From Hawksworthiomyces lignivorus (Eukaryota; Ascomycota; Sordariomycetes; Ophiostomatales; Ophiostomataceae): 64,000 nt of DNA. Positions 22,590 through 34,080 of the stretch are shown here, piece by piece; the stretch's first letter is position 1, and each line of letters opens with the position of its first letter. A model generated the notes under the pieces. It was given only the letters and a program-made list of their open reading frames with translations. It was not told where the DNA came from and searched no databases. A program made the position numbers and the translations under genes. The stretch spans positions 124,001 to 188,000 of the forward strand of contig NTMA01000019.1 in the NCBI GenBank assembly GCA_002917075.1, written 5' to 3'.

Positions 22590-23497
22590 TTAGGAGCGAA
22601 ACTCAACTGCTCGCTTAGATGCAGTGCCCTTAAAGACGGGTGGCCCAGGGATGACATATGTCTGGTTAATAGTGTGGTCATTGATTGGGACCTATCAACG
22701 ATGTTAGTACCAGCAGAGTTTGAATATATTTACCATGTCACCAAGTGACGAAGTACGTACCCTGATGTTAGGATCGCTCTGCTTGCAGTAGCCGGGAATG
22801 GCAGCTTTATAGGAAGCGTCGGGTTGGGCCGTGCCCGAGCCAGTAACCTCTAGCTGTGCACACTCGGCATAGAACTGCGGATTATTTGCTTGGTGAAGCG
22901 CAATCAGCTCATGACGGATAAGGTAGTTACCCGGAGCAAGCCCTGCCGGGATCGTGCTGGTCCACTGCTTGTTGCCTCCCACGAGTTTGGCGATATCCCA
23001 GCCAGAGGGAGTCTCGGTGTCCAGGAAAACTTTGACCCCATCTCCATGAAAACCGGCTTCGTCAATCTTAAACCACCCTGCACCGGAGCCATCACAAGCG
23101 CTGAAGGCACCTGCACACTTGTACATCCACACCAGGATCGGGCCTTGGCTGTGTGTCCACTGGCCCCAGGTAGCAGAAATGTTATCCCCTGGTTGAACTG
23201 GTGCATTGAGAGTTGCCGAATGACCGCCATTGCAGCGGAGCTTGGCATCGCTAGCTGACAATATGGGGTTGTAGTCAGACCATTGCCACTGGATGACGTC
23301 ACGAGAATTGGAGGGCGAGAAGCCTTGGTATCTAGGAAATCGGTGTCAGAAACTATAGCCTTTGGCATTTCTAGACTAATTTGAAAAGCTTACCCGGGAT
23401 AGGTTTTCCCTGCAACGACATAGCTAGTGACTGCGCCATGTGCAGCAGCCTCTGCCACAAGCAGAGCAACAGTAGTCAAGGCAGAATAGAACATCAT
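22590..23497 (-). CDS. AA9 lytic polysaccharide monooxygenase (formerly GH61)
   Basis: Three exons: 23497-23394, 23331-22761 and 22691-22590, giving 258 residues. A signal peptide of 19 residues ends at EAAA and leaves His20 as the first residue of the mature protein (HGAVTSYV). This is the histidine that, methylated at its side chain in fungal AA9 enzymes, forms half of the copper-binding histidine brace. The second brace histidine is in WTHSQGP (about residue 95). The axial Gln and Tyr are in NPQFYAEC (about residues 187 and 189). Cysteines that form the fold's disulfides are present. There is no cellulose-binding module or long linker, so it is a single-domain secreted enzyme that oxidatively cleaves cellulose or related glucans. 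It may be regulated by the neighbouring Zn2Cys6 gene, which is not shown. Confidence 0.93.
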
Positions 23498-25112
23498 GAC
23501 GGTCTGTAGAGACGCATGCACGGAGAGTAGAAAGACGATGGGGTCACGAAAAAAAAAATCTACCAAAAATAACTCGTAGATCACGAAATCAAGTACATGT
23601 TTTGCTGTCTTTATACATTTTGGTTCTGCCGAGTCAAGTTGCCCTGTGCAGCTTTCCAGGTTTCCCAAATAGAAGCATTGTTAATTTAGCGGTTAAATGT
23701 CCCTGTGATAAATTTCCAGCCCACAGTCGTATAATTCGACCATGTTTATTGGCTCGAGCTATATTGTTATAAAATGCCTACACCGTATAAGATACCATTT
23801 GTTGTGCCGCCATCCGAAAGGATAAAATGAATCTGTCAAAAAAGTAGCTATCAATATTAGTTAGAAGTGCTTGTCTCTAGATGCCGCATTAGAAGCAGCT
23901 TATTTTTTCCTGTGTTGTGTGGGGGCCCCGCTGTTGACGGGTAGAAACTGCTGTAATAGCTAATCCAATAGGTGCCGATGAGAGTTCTAGCGGATCATCG
24001 AATGCCGAAGCATGAGCTACCACATCATATTATTTAGTATTAGATGGCCAGCGTTTCGTAGAAAACGATTGTACATGCGAATTATATCCACCAAAAAATC
24101 AGCGCAGAGCATATATTAGCCACGTTCATGTCCTTTGCACCCCCATGGGTGTGTGAAAAGCTGCGGTCCATGAAAATGTGCTCACTCCAGCTATTATATC
24201 CTCGTTCGGGACTGTCCGTAAACAAATAATTAATATGCAAGATTCGGAGAACGGATACTCAATAAGAGGCCCCTCTCCCAAAAGGAAAGGCAACCGGAAT
24301 CCATAACAGAGTACAAGATCTGTGAATTTTTTGAGAATTACAGTACTGAAAGCAAACATTAAATATACAAATATGAAAAATTCAAAGACAAGATTGGCCC
24401 ACGGCTATCCATAATGATATTCATTGGTTAAATCTCCTGTGAGCTCTAAAATTTACGATGGATTCATATTTAGTAAAACAATTATAGAAGAATGCTTCTG
24501 TTTGCGAGTTGCATTATTCAACTCTCAGCACTGTCCAGTTTCCAATTAATTCGAGACGTGCTCTGCACTCCGCTAGAAATGAGTACGGGGCAAAGCTGAA
24601 GAGTACTAATACTACAAATGCCCTCATCCACGCCAATGGTCTTCATAGAGGCAATGAAGAGCACGTGCCACCAAATATGGCAATAGGTACTTTCAGGACG
24701 AAATTTTGGCATTTCTCAGCATGAAATCAGTGATACAGCAATGTCCATTTGTGGAGGCCGGATTTAGACAAACCCCGACAAAAGTACACCATATTACGGA
24801 GGAGCACATGCCAAGCAAACGATAGTGGATGTTTGGCTGACTAAAATGTATCTTCGGCGTCCGACCAACACCGAACTCGTGTGAGACCAACGGCCACCAA
24901 AGTCGTCCAAGATTGACAATCAAGGGCGGAGTTCTGTGTTGCAAGCGAACCACACCGAAGACTACATATATAGCCCAGCTTTAAATCTGATACGAATTCC
25001 AATACCATTTAGAAGGGGCGCTGTGATATCGCCCTTTTCTCTCTCTTCTCCCCCGTTTATTTGGCTTCTTTTCCAGCATCGATAGCAATAGCAGCGGAAA
25101 TAGAAGCGCATC
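23498..25112. other. Long AT-rich intergenic region
   Basis: About 1.6 kb between divergent genes (LPMO and the DUF1295 protein). It presumably holds both promoters. Short frames at 24126-24359 and 24509-24953 lack family features and are treated as chance. No repeat or RNA gene was recognised. Confidence 0.5.
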
Positions 25113-25971
25113 ATGTCTTCCAAACCCCTCCGTGACAACGTATCACGCGTGAAAAGGACAAATGTCCTAGGCACTGCCACATTTATAGGTCTTCGCGCTG
25201 CCGATGGTTTTTTCCAATATGCTCTCCTCAAGCGAAACTGGGCCGCCAACTTCGTCCAGTTTCTCGGCGGCACCGCCATTGCATCTACCCGCATCGTCGA
25301 CTTGTCGGACTCTGCAGCTGTCTTGCCCGGCGGCCTGCAGCCCTATTACTCAGTCGTCGCCGCCATGGCCGCTGGCAGCAGCATCAAGCAGATCCTAACA
25401 ATGCTTGTCGTATCTGAGCAAGAGATGCCTCCCTCGTCGGCAGTGACCATCTCACTTTTTAATACCATTTTTAACTCACTCAATACCATCTTTTCTGTAT
25501 GGACCATATCGTCTTTGGACCCAATTTCTACGGATATCTCAGCACTCCTGAAATCTCCCGTCGTGGCTTTCGGCATCGGCGCCTACCTCATTGGAATCCT
25601 GACAGAAATGTTCTCGGAGCTGCAGCGGACGTGGTTTAAGAAAGACCCCGCAAATAAGGGCCAACCGTATGCAGGAGGGCTCTTCTCCTTGGCACGGCAT
25701 ATCAACTACGGCGGATACGTAATCTGGCGGGCTGCGTATGCGCTAACAACTGGAAAGTGGCTATGGGCAGCCGCAGTATTTGCGTTCTTTTTTTCAGACT
25801 TCGCATCACGGGGTGTGCCAGTACTGGATCAATACCTGTCTGAGCGAGTGAGTCCATCTATAATCCGAGAATGGTATGTCCTAAATGCAGACACTAACGA
25901 ATCAGTACCGCGAGAAATGGACCGACATCAAGAAGCGTGTTCCCTACAGACTGTTTCCTGGAATTTATTAG
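25113..25971 (+). CDS. DUF1295 / steroid 5-alpha-reductase-like integral membrane protein
   Basis: Exons 25113-25847 and 25906-25971 give 266 residues. Several hydrophobic segments are visible, including VVAFGIGAYLIGIL and WLWAAAVFAFFFSDFA. The signature of the fold is near the C-terminus: RHINYGGYVIWRAAYAL, where family members bind NADPH, and the ending YREKWTDIKKRVPYRLFPGIY after the intron, as in lamin-B-receptor/steroid-reductase-like proteins. Fungal members of this group are widespread but mostly uncharacterised. The protein probably sits in the ER membrane and reduces a lipid double bond; substrate unknown. Confidence 0.85.
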
Positions 25972-26357
25972 ACACGCACAGAAACTAAACCACGGTGATT
26001 CACACAATCTAATGAGGATTACCACCTGGCTAGAAGCAAAATCATACAAAATTGACTCAAGTTGCTTAACTGACAATAACTGAAGACGTCTGTGAATGAG
26101 TACTGTCTTCTGATTAAGTCCAATTATACGCTGACAAATTACTCTATTAAGATTTTGTGATGTAGCGCTATTGAAAATAAATACAAGAAAGCCGCATATG
26201 TCACTCTTTCTGGAACGATCTTTGCAGGCATATAGAAGTGTACCGTTCCTATTTCTTATCTCTTTAGCCATAGGTGATCAAAAGGAGAATCTCTCGATTG
26301 GAGAAGCGTCACTTAGGAAAATTGCTACTCCAGCGAAAGACCATGATTATTACTAGA
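25972..26357. other. Intergenic, convergent gene ends
   Basis: About 390 bp of AT-rich sequence between two converging genes, presumably 3' untranslated regions. Nothing else is seen. Confidence 0.5.
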
Positions 26358-28371
26358 TCAGATATTCAAGTCTTTGGTAACTTCTCCCGTCTCGCCCTTC
26401 TCAGATATACTTTGACTCTTTGGTTCGACAACGCCGTCTAAAGACTTGTAGGCCATGTGCGCTTCTATTTGCGTAACCTTTGCACCAATGCCCGTGCAGA
26501 CGTAGGCCGCCGACCTCCACGCCGGCACACCAGCTTGATACATCTCATCCAACTCTTCTAGGCTTCGGCCTTTGGTTTCTGGCACGATGAAATAAACGAA
26601 AATTATGGAAAGAATAGACATACTGCCATAAATGAAACCGACACGGGGGCCTAGGTTGCCAGGGGCGTCTTGGACGAACGGATTGCAGTACGTAATGACT
26701 ACATTGACGCAGAAACCAATCACCGTGCCCAAGCTTATGGTTCGCTCACGAAGTTGGTTCGTTGCAATCTCGGCTGATTATTTTGTGAGTCTCTGTTAGA
26801 AGAACACAAGCAGAATCAAACAAGTGGAGAACATACCTGTACAAGTCCACATGCATGCGCCCCAGCACCCACAGTTAAACACGGCCTGAAATGATCATTA
26901 GCATACGTCTAGCGCGTATCGAAGTAAGACAGTTGAAAATGGTAGCACCAGAATGGAAGGATCGTACGTAAATCAGTATAGCAGCAATACAGCCTTGGGC
27001 AGCTGATCCACTGACACCCTCTGGATGAGCAGAGGCTAGTCCAGCTACGATCATTAGCAACCCACACATGAAGAAAGAACCGCCCATCAGCATTGGACGC
27101 CGTCCGAGTTTGTCCGTGAAATAAAATGACAGCGTAGCACCGCCAAGCTGGCAGCAGAAATTGGCCATCTGAATCTTGAGCGAGTCTCGGATGCCGATCT
27201 CATTCAAAAATATAACGAGGTAAGTGTTGATAAAAGAACCACCTTGGCACTGCTGTAGTGACTGAAGGCCGGCTGCCACGAGTGTACGCATACCATTGCT
27301 ACCTCTGAAACAGTCCCAATAAGTTGTAGCTAAGTAGTGCTCTTCTTGATCTTTACGGGCGGCTTCAATCATTGCTAACTCCTCTGCCACTTCTTCTTTA
27401 GTTGACACGCCTTGTCGCATGTACGACAGGGACATCAGAGCATCATCATGGCGGCCCTTGCTCAACAACCAACGGGGAGACTCTGGAAGGGCATAGAGGC
27501 CGGCAAGTAATGCGAGTGGGATTGCGATTTGGATGACCATGACTGAATCCTGTATTAGCTAATTGCATTTATTCTTCACGGAAAGTCAATAGTCAGGAGC
27601 GTACTGGTTTTGTAGGCCCATTGGTTCTGGAAATGAATAGAGGTGGCATATATTATTGATGATGAGATGACCGCGCCAACCATCAACCACCACTGGTAAA
27701 AGTTGACCAAGCTGCCCCTGAGGTGTGCTGGGGCCAGTTCTGTCATGAACATGGGTACACAATTACACTCGATACCTGTTTTGTGTTTCCACTCTGATTA
27801 GTTTGATGCACTTTGTAAGAAGTTCGACTCAAAACCGAGGCATCTTCAAGTCCTTACCCATAGAAATGGAGTTAACAAGTCGTCCAGCCATAAGACCCCA
27901 GTAATTTGGAATTGAAGGCTGCATAACAATACCAATAATCGCAATGCCTGCAACGACAACCAAAGTCCATTTGCGGCCAAGCCGACGCGAGATCTCAGAA
28001 GATATGAGGCAGCCGACTACCCATCCAGCAATTGGAGTGCCACTGCCAATAGAAGTCCACGCAGATGGGAGATATTTCTGTTGCTCTGAATCTTGGCTGA
28101 CTCCATAGTCATTGATGAATTGCTGCATGCCGATGGCAGCAGACCACCAATTATTATCGACACCAAAGTTCTATTTTCGGATAATGCATCCTCAGCAACA
28201 TTATACTCGTGGAGGAAGAGAATAGAGAGGGCAGAGAGGAGGAAGCCGTTTGGGGAGAGGGGAGACCAAGACTGCGAAAGTTCTTACTATGGCACCAAGA
28301 GACATCAACATATAGACATAGATAACTCTAGGCGTAATATCCCGGAGGACCAAGGATCTGCCGAATATCAT
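26358..28371 (-). CDS. MFS sugar transporter (sugar porter family), N-terminus uncertain
   Basis: Six exons: 28371-28288, 28170-27858, 27775-27605, 27542-26968, 26885-26837 and 26773-26358. All junctions stay in phase, giving 535 residues. Sugar-porter motifs are present: SRRLGRKWT between TM2 and TM3, GRLVNSISMGIECNCVP with MTELAPAHLRG, PESPRWLLSKGR after TM6, DKLGRRPMLMGG between TM8 and TM9, and PETKGRSLEELDEMY after TM12. The family moves hexoses, disaccharides or related compounds across the plasma membrane with protons. The ATG at 28371 gives a short leader, ITPRVIYVYMLMSLGAI. Just upstream, in another frame, DIRQILGPPGYYA looks like the natural N-terminal extension, so a small deletion may have disrupted the original start. 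The DUF1479 oxygenase is divergent from it. Confidence 0.8.
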
Positions 28372-29083
28372 GACGGGCAGTAGTTGTCTTTGTGGGGCTC
28401 GATTTCTTCCGTGGTATACTCTTCTGCACTGTTGTTTAAATTCGCTGTACTGTCATCTTCAATGATCTCACTCGCAAAAGACCGTCTATAGCCTGATCTT
28501 TATACACTTTTGAAATCAGTGTCTTCTGGATTAGTCTTTGCAAGAAAAAAAAATCATGTCTGCATTTAACAATAGCAGAGAAATGCAGCACTAACAAGGG
28601 TGAGATGCAATTCAGAATCTTGGCCTCGCAATGGTTGACTCCATATCGACAAAAATGATTGAAGAAACTCGTCCGGGACTCACCCGGTTCCTGGAATATT
28701 ATTGGGCGGAGAACCCAGCGTAGGATATCCCCTAGCCTTCATTTGGCTAGGTTCTAAAGCTAATCTCAGAACAGCAACGAAGCCTGCCAGCTTTTAGGCA
28801 CAACTGACCGAGTTAGCGACTTGACAGACCTCTCGCCCGACTCTGGACCGAGCTATGTCAATAAAATCTGATCAAATCTAAAGAAATGTAATATAGGCCT
28901 TTCGGTGTTGTTTAGAGACGGAAGCTTGGCAGATTTTCTCCCTCACTTAAAGCTCACAGTTATCCCAAACAGTCTATCATTTGGCATTAAGCACACAAAA
29001 TCAAAGACACTACACACGGTAAGGTTCGGAACTGAAAATCGAAATGGACTCTCGTCTTCAGTTGCAGATTCAGAAACCTCAGT
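28372..29083. promoter_or_regulatory. Divergent promoter region between transporter and DUF1479 gene
   Basis: A 700-bp spacer between divergently transcribed genes. The transporter side includes a TATAAAGATC-like box near 28496-28505 on the minus strand and the displaced N-terminal coding remnant at about 28330-28456. No other gene is visible. Confidence 0.45.
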
Positions 29084-30643
29084 ATGGATAAGCCCTTTTT
29101 TAGTAGGTACTTTCAATTCTCAGAGAATATTGACTGACTTTTCTTTTTTTGTCAAGATGTCCATTATTGGATGAGCGTTTCTCGGTTTTAAAGCAGACCA
29201 TTGTTAAATCTGAGAATAGACAAGCCGTAATTCAATCATACGAGCGTGTTACAAAAGCTTTGGAACAAGAAATGCAATTTCTTGCCAAATTGGGTCCACA
29301 ATCTGTGCCTGAGATAGACTTTTCAGATATCGAAGCTAACAACAACTGCATTCCGGAGGGCGTAGTCGATCTTGTTCGAGAGCGTGGATGTGTCATTTTC
29401 CGCAATGTCGTATCCGAAGAACAAGCGACTAAATGGAGACTTGACTTAAAGAAATACACAGAGCGGCATGCAGATGTCGGTGGATTCCCAGAACAAAACC
29501 CACAGAACTGGAATCTGTGGTGGACAGCGCCGCAGGTCCAAATACGCAGTCACCCTAAAGTTCTCAAAGCCATGGATGCAATTTCTAAACTGTGGCATGT
29601 CTCAGATGATACGGCCCTAGATATAACGTCTCAAGTCGTCTATGCAGACCGTTTCCGAATCCGATATCCAACAACAGGTTAGATCACTGATACAGGAAAG
29701 AAACAAAATGGAGTATGGCATAAGATGAAAGGCTAACAAGCAGCAACATTAAAAGAGGAGGAATATACGCTGCCAGCACACCAAGATACCGGATCAACTG
29801 AACGCTGGGAAGACCCGAAATACCGGTCATGTTATGAGAAGATATTTGAAGGCAAGTGGGAAGATTACGATGCCTATTCCGCTGATTGTCGGCCTGAGTC
29901 GCAAACGGCAATGTACGATACAGATGGTAAGATCTTGCTGTCTTCGATCTCATTCTATACTATCTCATTCGTCGCTGACCAACTCTTCTGCTGTTTGACT
30001 CGTATTAGCCGTTTGCTCTGTCTTTCGTTCCATGCAAGGCTGGATCAGCCTCTCTCATACTAAGACGGGTGAGGGTACTCTGCGACTTGTGCCCAATGTC
30101 AAGCTTGTTACAGCATACCTTATGCTCCGTCCATTTTTTGTTCTTAACGAAGAGTTTGACGACAAGTCACCAACATTTCCGGGTGCCTGCCCAGGGAAAA
30201 GCCAGTTCTTTCCAACCGACGAGTTTCACCCGCACCTCAAAATGCCCCAATCTATGGTAGGTATCCCAGACGTGAAACCAGGTGACTATGTCTTCTGGCA
30301 CTGTGACCTTATTCACGAGGTTGATCGCTTCCACCCGGGCACAAACGACTCTGCAGTTAGCTATAATGCCTGTGTTCCACTCTGCCCACTAAACGCTCGC
30401 AACCTAGTGCAGCTCCGTGACTGCTTTCGGATGGCAGTTCCACCGCGCGACTTTCGCGGGCGTAGCCGTGGATGTGAGTGGGAGCGGGACCACATTGACC
30501 ATGGTGCGCGATTAGAAAATATACTCTCTCAAGCAGGAAGGCGTTCCATGGGTATTGAGCCTTTTGATGAAGACGAGGCTGGTCTGACTGCAGGTCAACG
30601 CGAAGCTCGAAAATATGCGAACCGTATCCTTGGCTTCGCCTAG
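29084..30643 (+). CDS. DUF1479 family protein (YbiU-like putative Fe(II)/2OG oxygenase)
   Basis: Four exons: 29084-29106, 29157-29677, 29756-29926 and 30009-30643, giving 449 residues. The first exon is only 23 bp (MDKPFFS) and is joined through an intron with a CTGAC branch site. Family hallmarks are VVDLVRERGCVIFRNVVSEE, the NWNLWWTAPQVQIRSHP stretch, LPAHQDTGSTERWEDP, GEGTLRLVPN and PGDYVFWHCDLIHEVDR. The histidines in HQD and WHCD-IHEV probably form an iron site in a double-stranded beta-helix. The best known relative is E. coli YbiU; biochemical function is not established. The divergent sugar transporter suggests that the two act together on a sugar or sugar acid, which is an inference from gene order. 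Confidence 0.88.
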
Positions 30644-31049
30644 CTGATATTTATTCTTACTGCTTTCCACTTATAGTTCAGGTCTAGGAAAACGAGGAAG
30701 CCTAGCATCCCTCAATAAATCTGTACGATATCAATAGACCATTATTCGCATGGTAGCTATCAAGATCGCCGTGGCCTTTTCAGTCACTTAGAATCTTTAC
30801 CGGGTGTCCATTGCAGCAAAGTAAATATGCGGTTCAAGTATCGGCCATGCAGATTTGGGTTTAGCGCTTCAGTAATCGCCATACTCCTACGGGCTAGAAC
30901 GTATCCATTAGGAAAACTGAGGACTCGGTCCTATCTATATGAACCTCTTTTTAATATATAAATGCGATAGTTTCCTCCCCCGCCAACTTTGGTCTTCACA
31001 AGTTTCAAAGAACCGTTAAGTATGGTTGGTACATCACCATAAATGTACC
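30644..31049. other. Intergenic between same-strand genes
   Basis: About 400 bp containing the end of the DUF1479 transcript and the promoter of the next regulator. A TTTTTAATATATAAATG segment near 30948-30964 could be its TATA element. Nothing else is visible. Confidence 0.45.
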
Positions 31050-33192
31050 ATGGACGCGACACGCCAACGTGTGCGGAGAACTCAGAGAGCTCCCCGGAGT
31101 TGTATTTCCTGCACAAAGCGCAGAGTTAAGTGTGAGAAGAAAATTCCGTGCCAACAGTGCGTTGAAAGAGGTGACGCTATCTCTTGCCAGAGAGAGGTTG
31201 TCTCTGTAAAGGGTCAAATCAAATTGTATGCTGCTAGGTTCCTTAAATTGTCTGATTTCATGCATAATAACGACACGGATGTTACGATTTCAACAAAACA
31301 AAAAGTAATAAACACGTGCTAAAATATCGCTCTAATTCTTATACAGGGAGTTCACAAACCAGAAATCACCAAGTTATTACGACCTGTTGGTGGAGAATAG
31401 AACACTGAAATCCATGATCGCAAAGATGCAAGATGTTCCGGACACAGCCGCTCTAGAGGATCCCGTAGAGCTCAATCGTGACCCAGAAATATTCGAGAAT
31501 TCTTTGTTTCGAAGTTCGCCCGAGTCACCCAGCGGTTCAAGAGTGAAAAGCTTGGATGACATTGTTCGGTGTTCGAGATCTTGCAGCCATGCTCTAGTTG
31601 AATATGGAAAGACTTTTGTCTCTTGGATACACTTTGCCGTGTACCAGCCGGCGTTCGAAGAAGAGCATGCAGCGTTCTGGGATTCTAATATGGGCGATGG
31701 CCAGTGGGGGAGCAAAGACGCTTCATGGCTGGCAATCTATTTTGCATACTGTAGTGTAAGTCCATGACATGCCACTTATGTGAGCCTGAAGATCTTGTGT
31801 AATTGTAAAACTAACGCTTAAATTCCATAAAACGAAAGACAAGCTTGCTTCTGATGGAGAACACGCTTGCTAGTCAGATTGATTTGCCTTCCGGTACGCA
31901 TTCTCTTGTCTTAATATAGTCCTATGGTCATTACGGATGTTCAATTATTAAAATAATTTATAGATGATACCCACCACTTGGTGCAGAACTGGTACCAAGC
32001 AGCGCTGTATTTCCTTAACGAAGCGGACTACATGAGAGTCCCAGACTTACGCAATGTCCAAGCAATTGCCATTCTGAATATCATGTTCAACAACGTCGGC
32101 GATGGACAGATGTATCCAGTTATTTGGGCAACAGCCATACGAATCGCGCAGTCGCTGCAGCTAGACCGGGACGAAGAACATCTCGGAGAGACATTAGCTC
32201 AGCAGCAACTGAGGCGACGACTTTGGTGGACATTGACAATTTGTGAATGGTATGATTCGCCATTCTCATGGTTCTTGCTTTACTGCCTTTCTCAAAACGG
32301 GCTACATGTTTTCTCCCGATTAGAAAAAAGCATTCCTGACACAACAAATGTGACCAGGCTTCCTCTCCCTTATCATAACCCATGTATTACACAAATGGAT
32401 TGCCAAGTCGCACATCCAGCTTATCTCAATGATGATGAACTTCAAAAAAATTACGTCTCATCGAGTCCTATGTTGTGGTCAAGAGCTCAACAGCCACGCC
32501 CTGTTGGTTATCATATCGCAATGTGCCGGATCGCGACGGTATTCCACCGATTTCGCTGTCTTTTACGTCTGGGTCCATGGAAATGCGGTGAGCTGCTTAC
32601 TTTGCTGCACAGATCAGATGACGAGCTAGCTGTTATCATATCGGAGCTGCCACCTCACCTTGATCCAGAACTTAGCCCAGCGGAATTAGAAACGCCATAT
32701 TACCAACAATATCCTTGGATTGGCGAACAACGGCAGCATCTTACACGTGTGCTACTATATCGGCGCATTGCCATCAATAGAATTCTGCAAACAGCCTGGT
32801 TTAAGGAACCAAAGCTCTTTGCAGGTCCCCGTGCGGTGTGCATCTCGTCAGCAAGGACGCTAATACGCAGCATCTGCGAGTCAGATATGCCCATAGAAAG
32901 ACGGCGGTCTGCGTAGGTTCTAAACACAAAATTTATATTCATTAGACTCATATAGTTATGTTCTTCTCTACTAATTACCTTCTCAAATCACAGGCCATTT
33001 ACTACATCCCTCTTCTCTGCTGCTATCCCTCTAGCTTTCGAAGCCAAAAACTGTGACAACGAAGAACGAATGCAGTACCTAAAGGATATTAATTTTGCGC
33101 TAGAAATGCTTAATGCAGTAGAATCGTTCAGTTTTCTCGCAAAGGGTGCAGCCAAGTTTCTTACTGGTATTATTCAGAATATACACTCATAG
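31050..33192 (+). CDS. Zn2Cys6 transcription factor
   Basis: At least six exons. The ATG at 31050 has an ACC context. The zinc cluster is PRSCISCTKRRVKCEKK then CQQCVERGDAISC. Intron 1 is uncertain: the acceptor is probably at 31349-31350 (or 31345-31346), with possible donors at 31305, 31206 or 31198. Later exons are about 31351-31755, then 31839-31893, 31964-32249, 32358-32912 and 32994-33192, all in phase. A coiled coil (YYDLLVENRTLKSMIAKMQD) follows the cluster. The regulatory domain contains LQLDRDEEHLG, RRRLWWTLTICEW joined to LPLPYHNP, and PAYLNDDEL. The final exon ends FLTGIIQNIHS. It lies directly downstream of the DUF1479 oxygenase and may control it and the sugar transporter. Confidence 0.82.
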
Positions 33193-34080
33193 TTCATGTC
33201 GCCGATCAGCAATAAAAATAAGCCAAGCCAATAATGCTGCGTTCATCTATTATCTTTGAAGTATTTTTTTTACAACAGAAAGCCTTATCGACAATCCTAT
33301 TTGGCAAATTATCTCTCCTCCTTATGGCGATCAAACTAAGTGACATACCTCTGAAGAAGTAAGCTCAGCGAGCGATATTGGGGGGATTAATGTTAAATCG
33401 GCACTCTCTTGTGTGAGATCCCAATTCATTTTAAGTTTTAGTTTAATATTAAAAGCCAGTGATAGGTAAAATGTACAAGCCGACAGAAATAACTCTTTCA
33501 CTCGTCCAATTTTCTACCGCAAAGTTACTGATTCTATCTTTGTTGTAAGTGCCTGAGTAAATTCGTATTATTTCTGTATAGTGCTACTAGTCTTGATAAA
33601 ATGTGTTATAAAATACGAGTCTTGTCATTCTGTCTCGAAGGTCAACCACAGGCGCTGCACACTCGCAGCACTGGCGCTAAGCATCTCTGCACTGGTGCTA
33701 AGCACCTCTGCACACGGTAGACTCTGCCTGCGCCACACCGACATGTGTTGCTGGAACTCCTTTTCTTTATCGCACAAATATGTGGGGTTATCGCAAGCGC
33801 TCATTGGGTTAAAGGCACCCACATGATTAATAATATGAATATCCTGCCAAAACGCACTGTGATTTTTTTACAGCGAATGTACGTCCGTAGGCCGTTTTTG
33901 TAACGGACTCCAACACTCACTCAACTCAGCGCCTTATTAGGGGCATCGCCAAAGCATCACTGAATACACCAACACCACATTTAAAAAGATTACGAAAATG
34001 ATACAAGCAATATGTACAATGACATTCCCCTAACATTTTTTTTCCGCGATATTTCCTCGGTTTATTCACAATTGCGCTTC
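33193..34080. other. Intergenic, convergent gene ends
   Basis: About 890 bp of AT-rich sequence between converging genes. It includes a short tandem repeat at 33669-33710. The open frames at 33581-33826 on both strands are products of that repeat and have no family features. Confidence 0.5.
33669..33710. repeat. Two tandem 21-bp units
   Basis: CACTGGCGCTAAGCATCTCT-G is followed at once by a copy that differs at two positions, both C/T (GCGC versus GTGC, GCATC versus GCACC). Function unknown. Confidence 0.6.
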
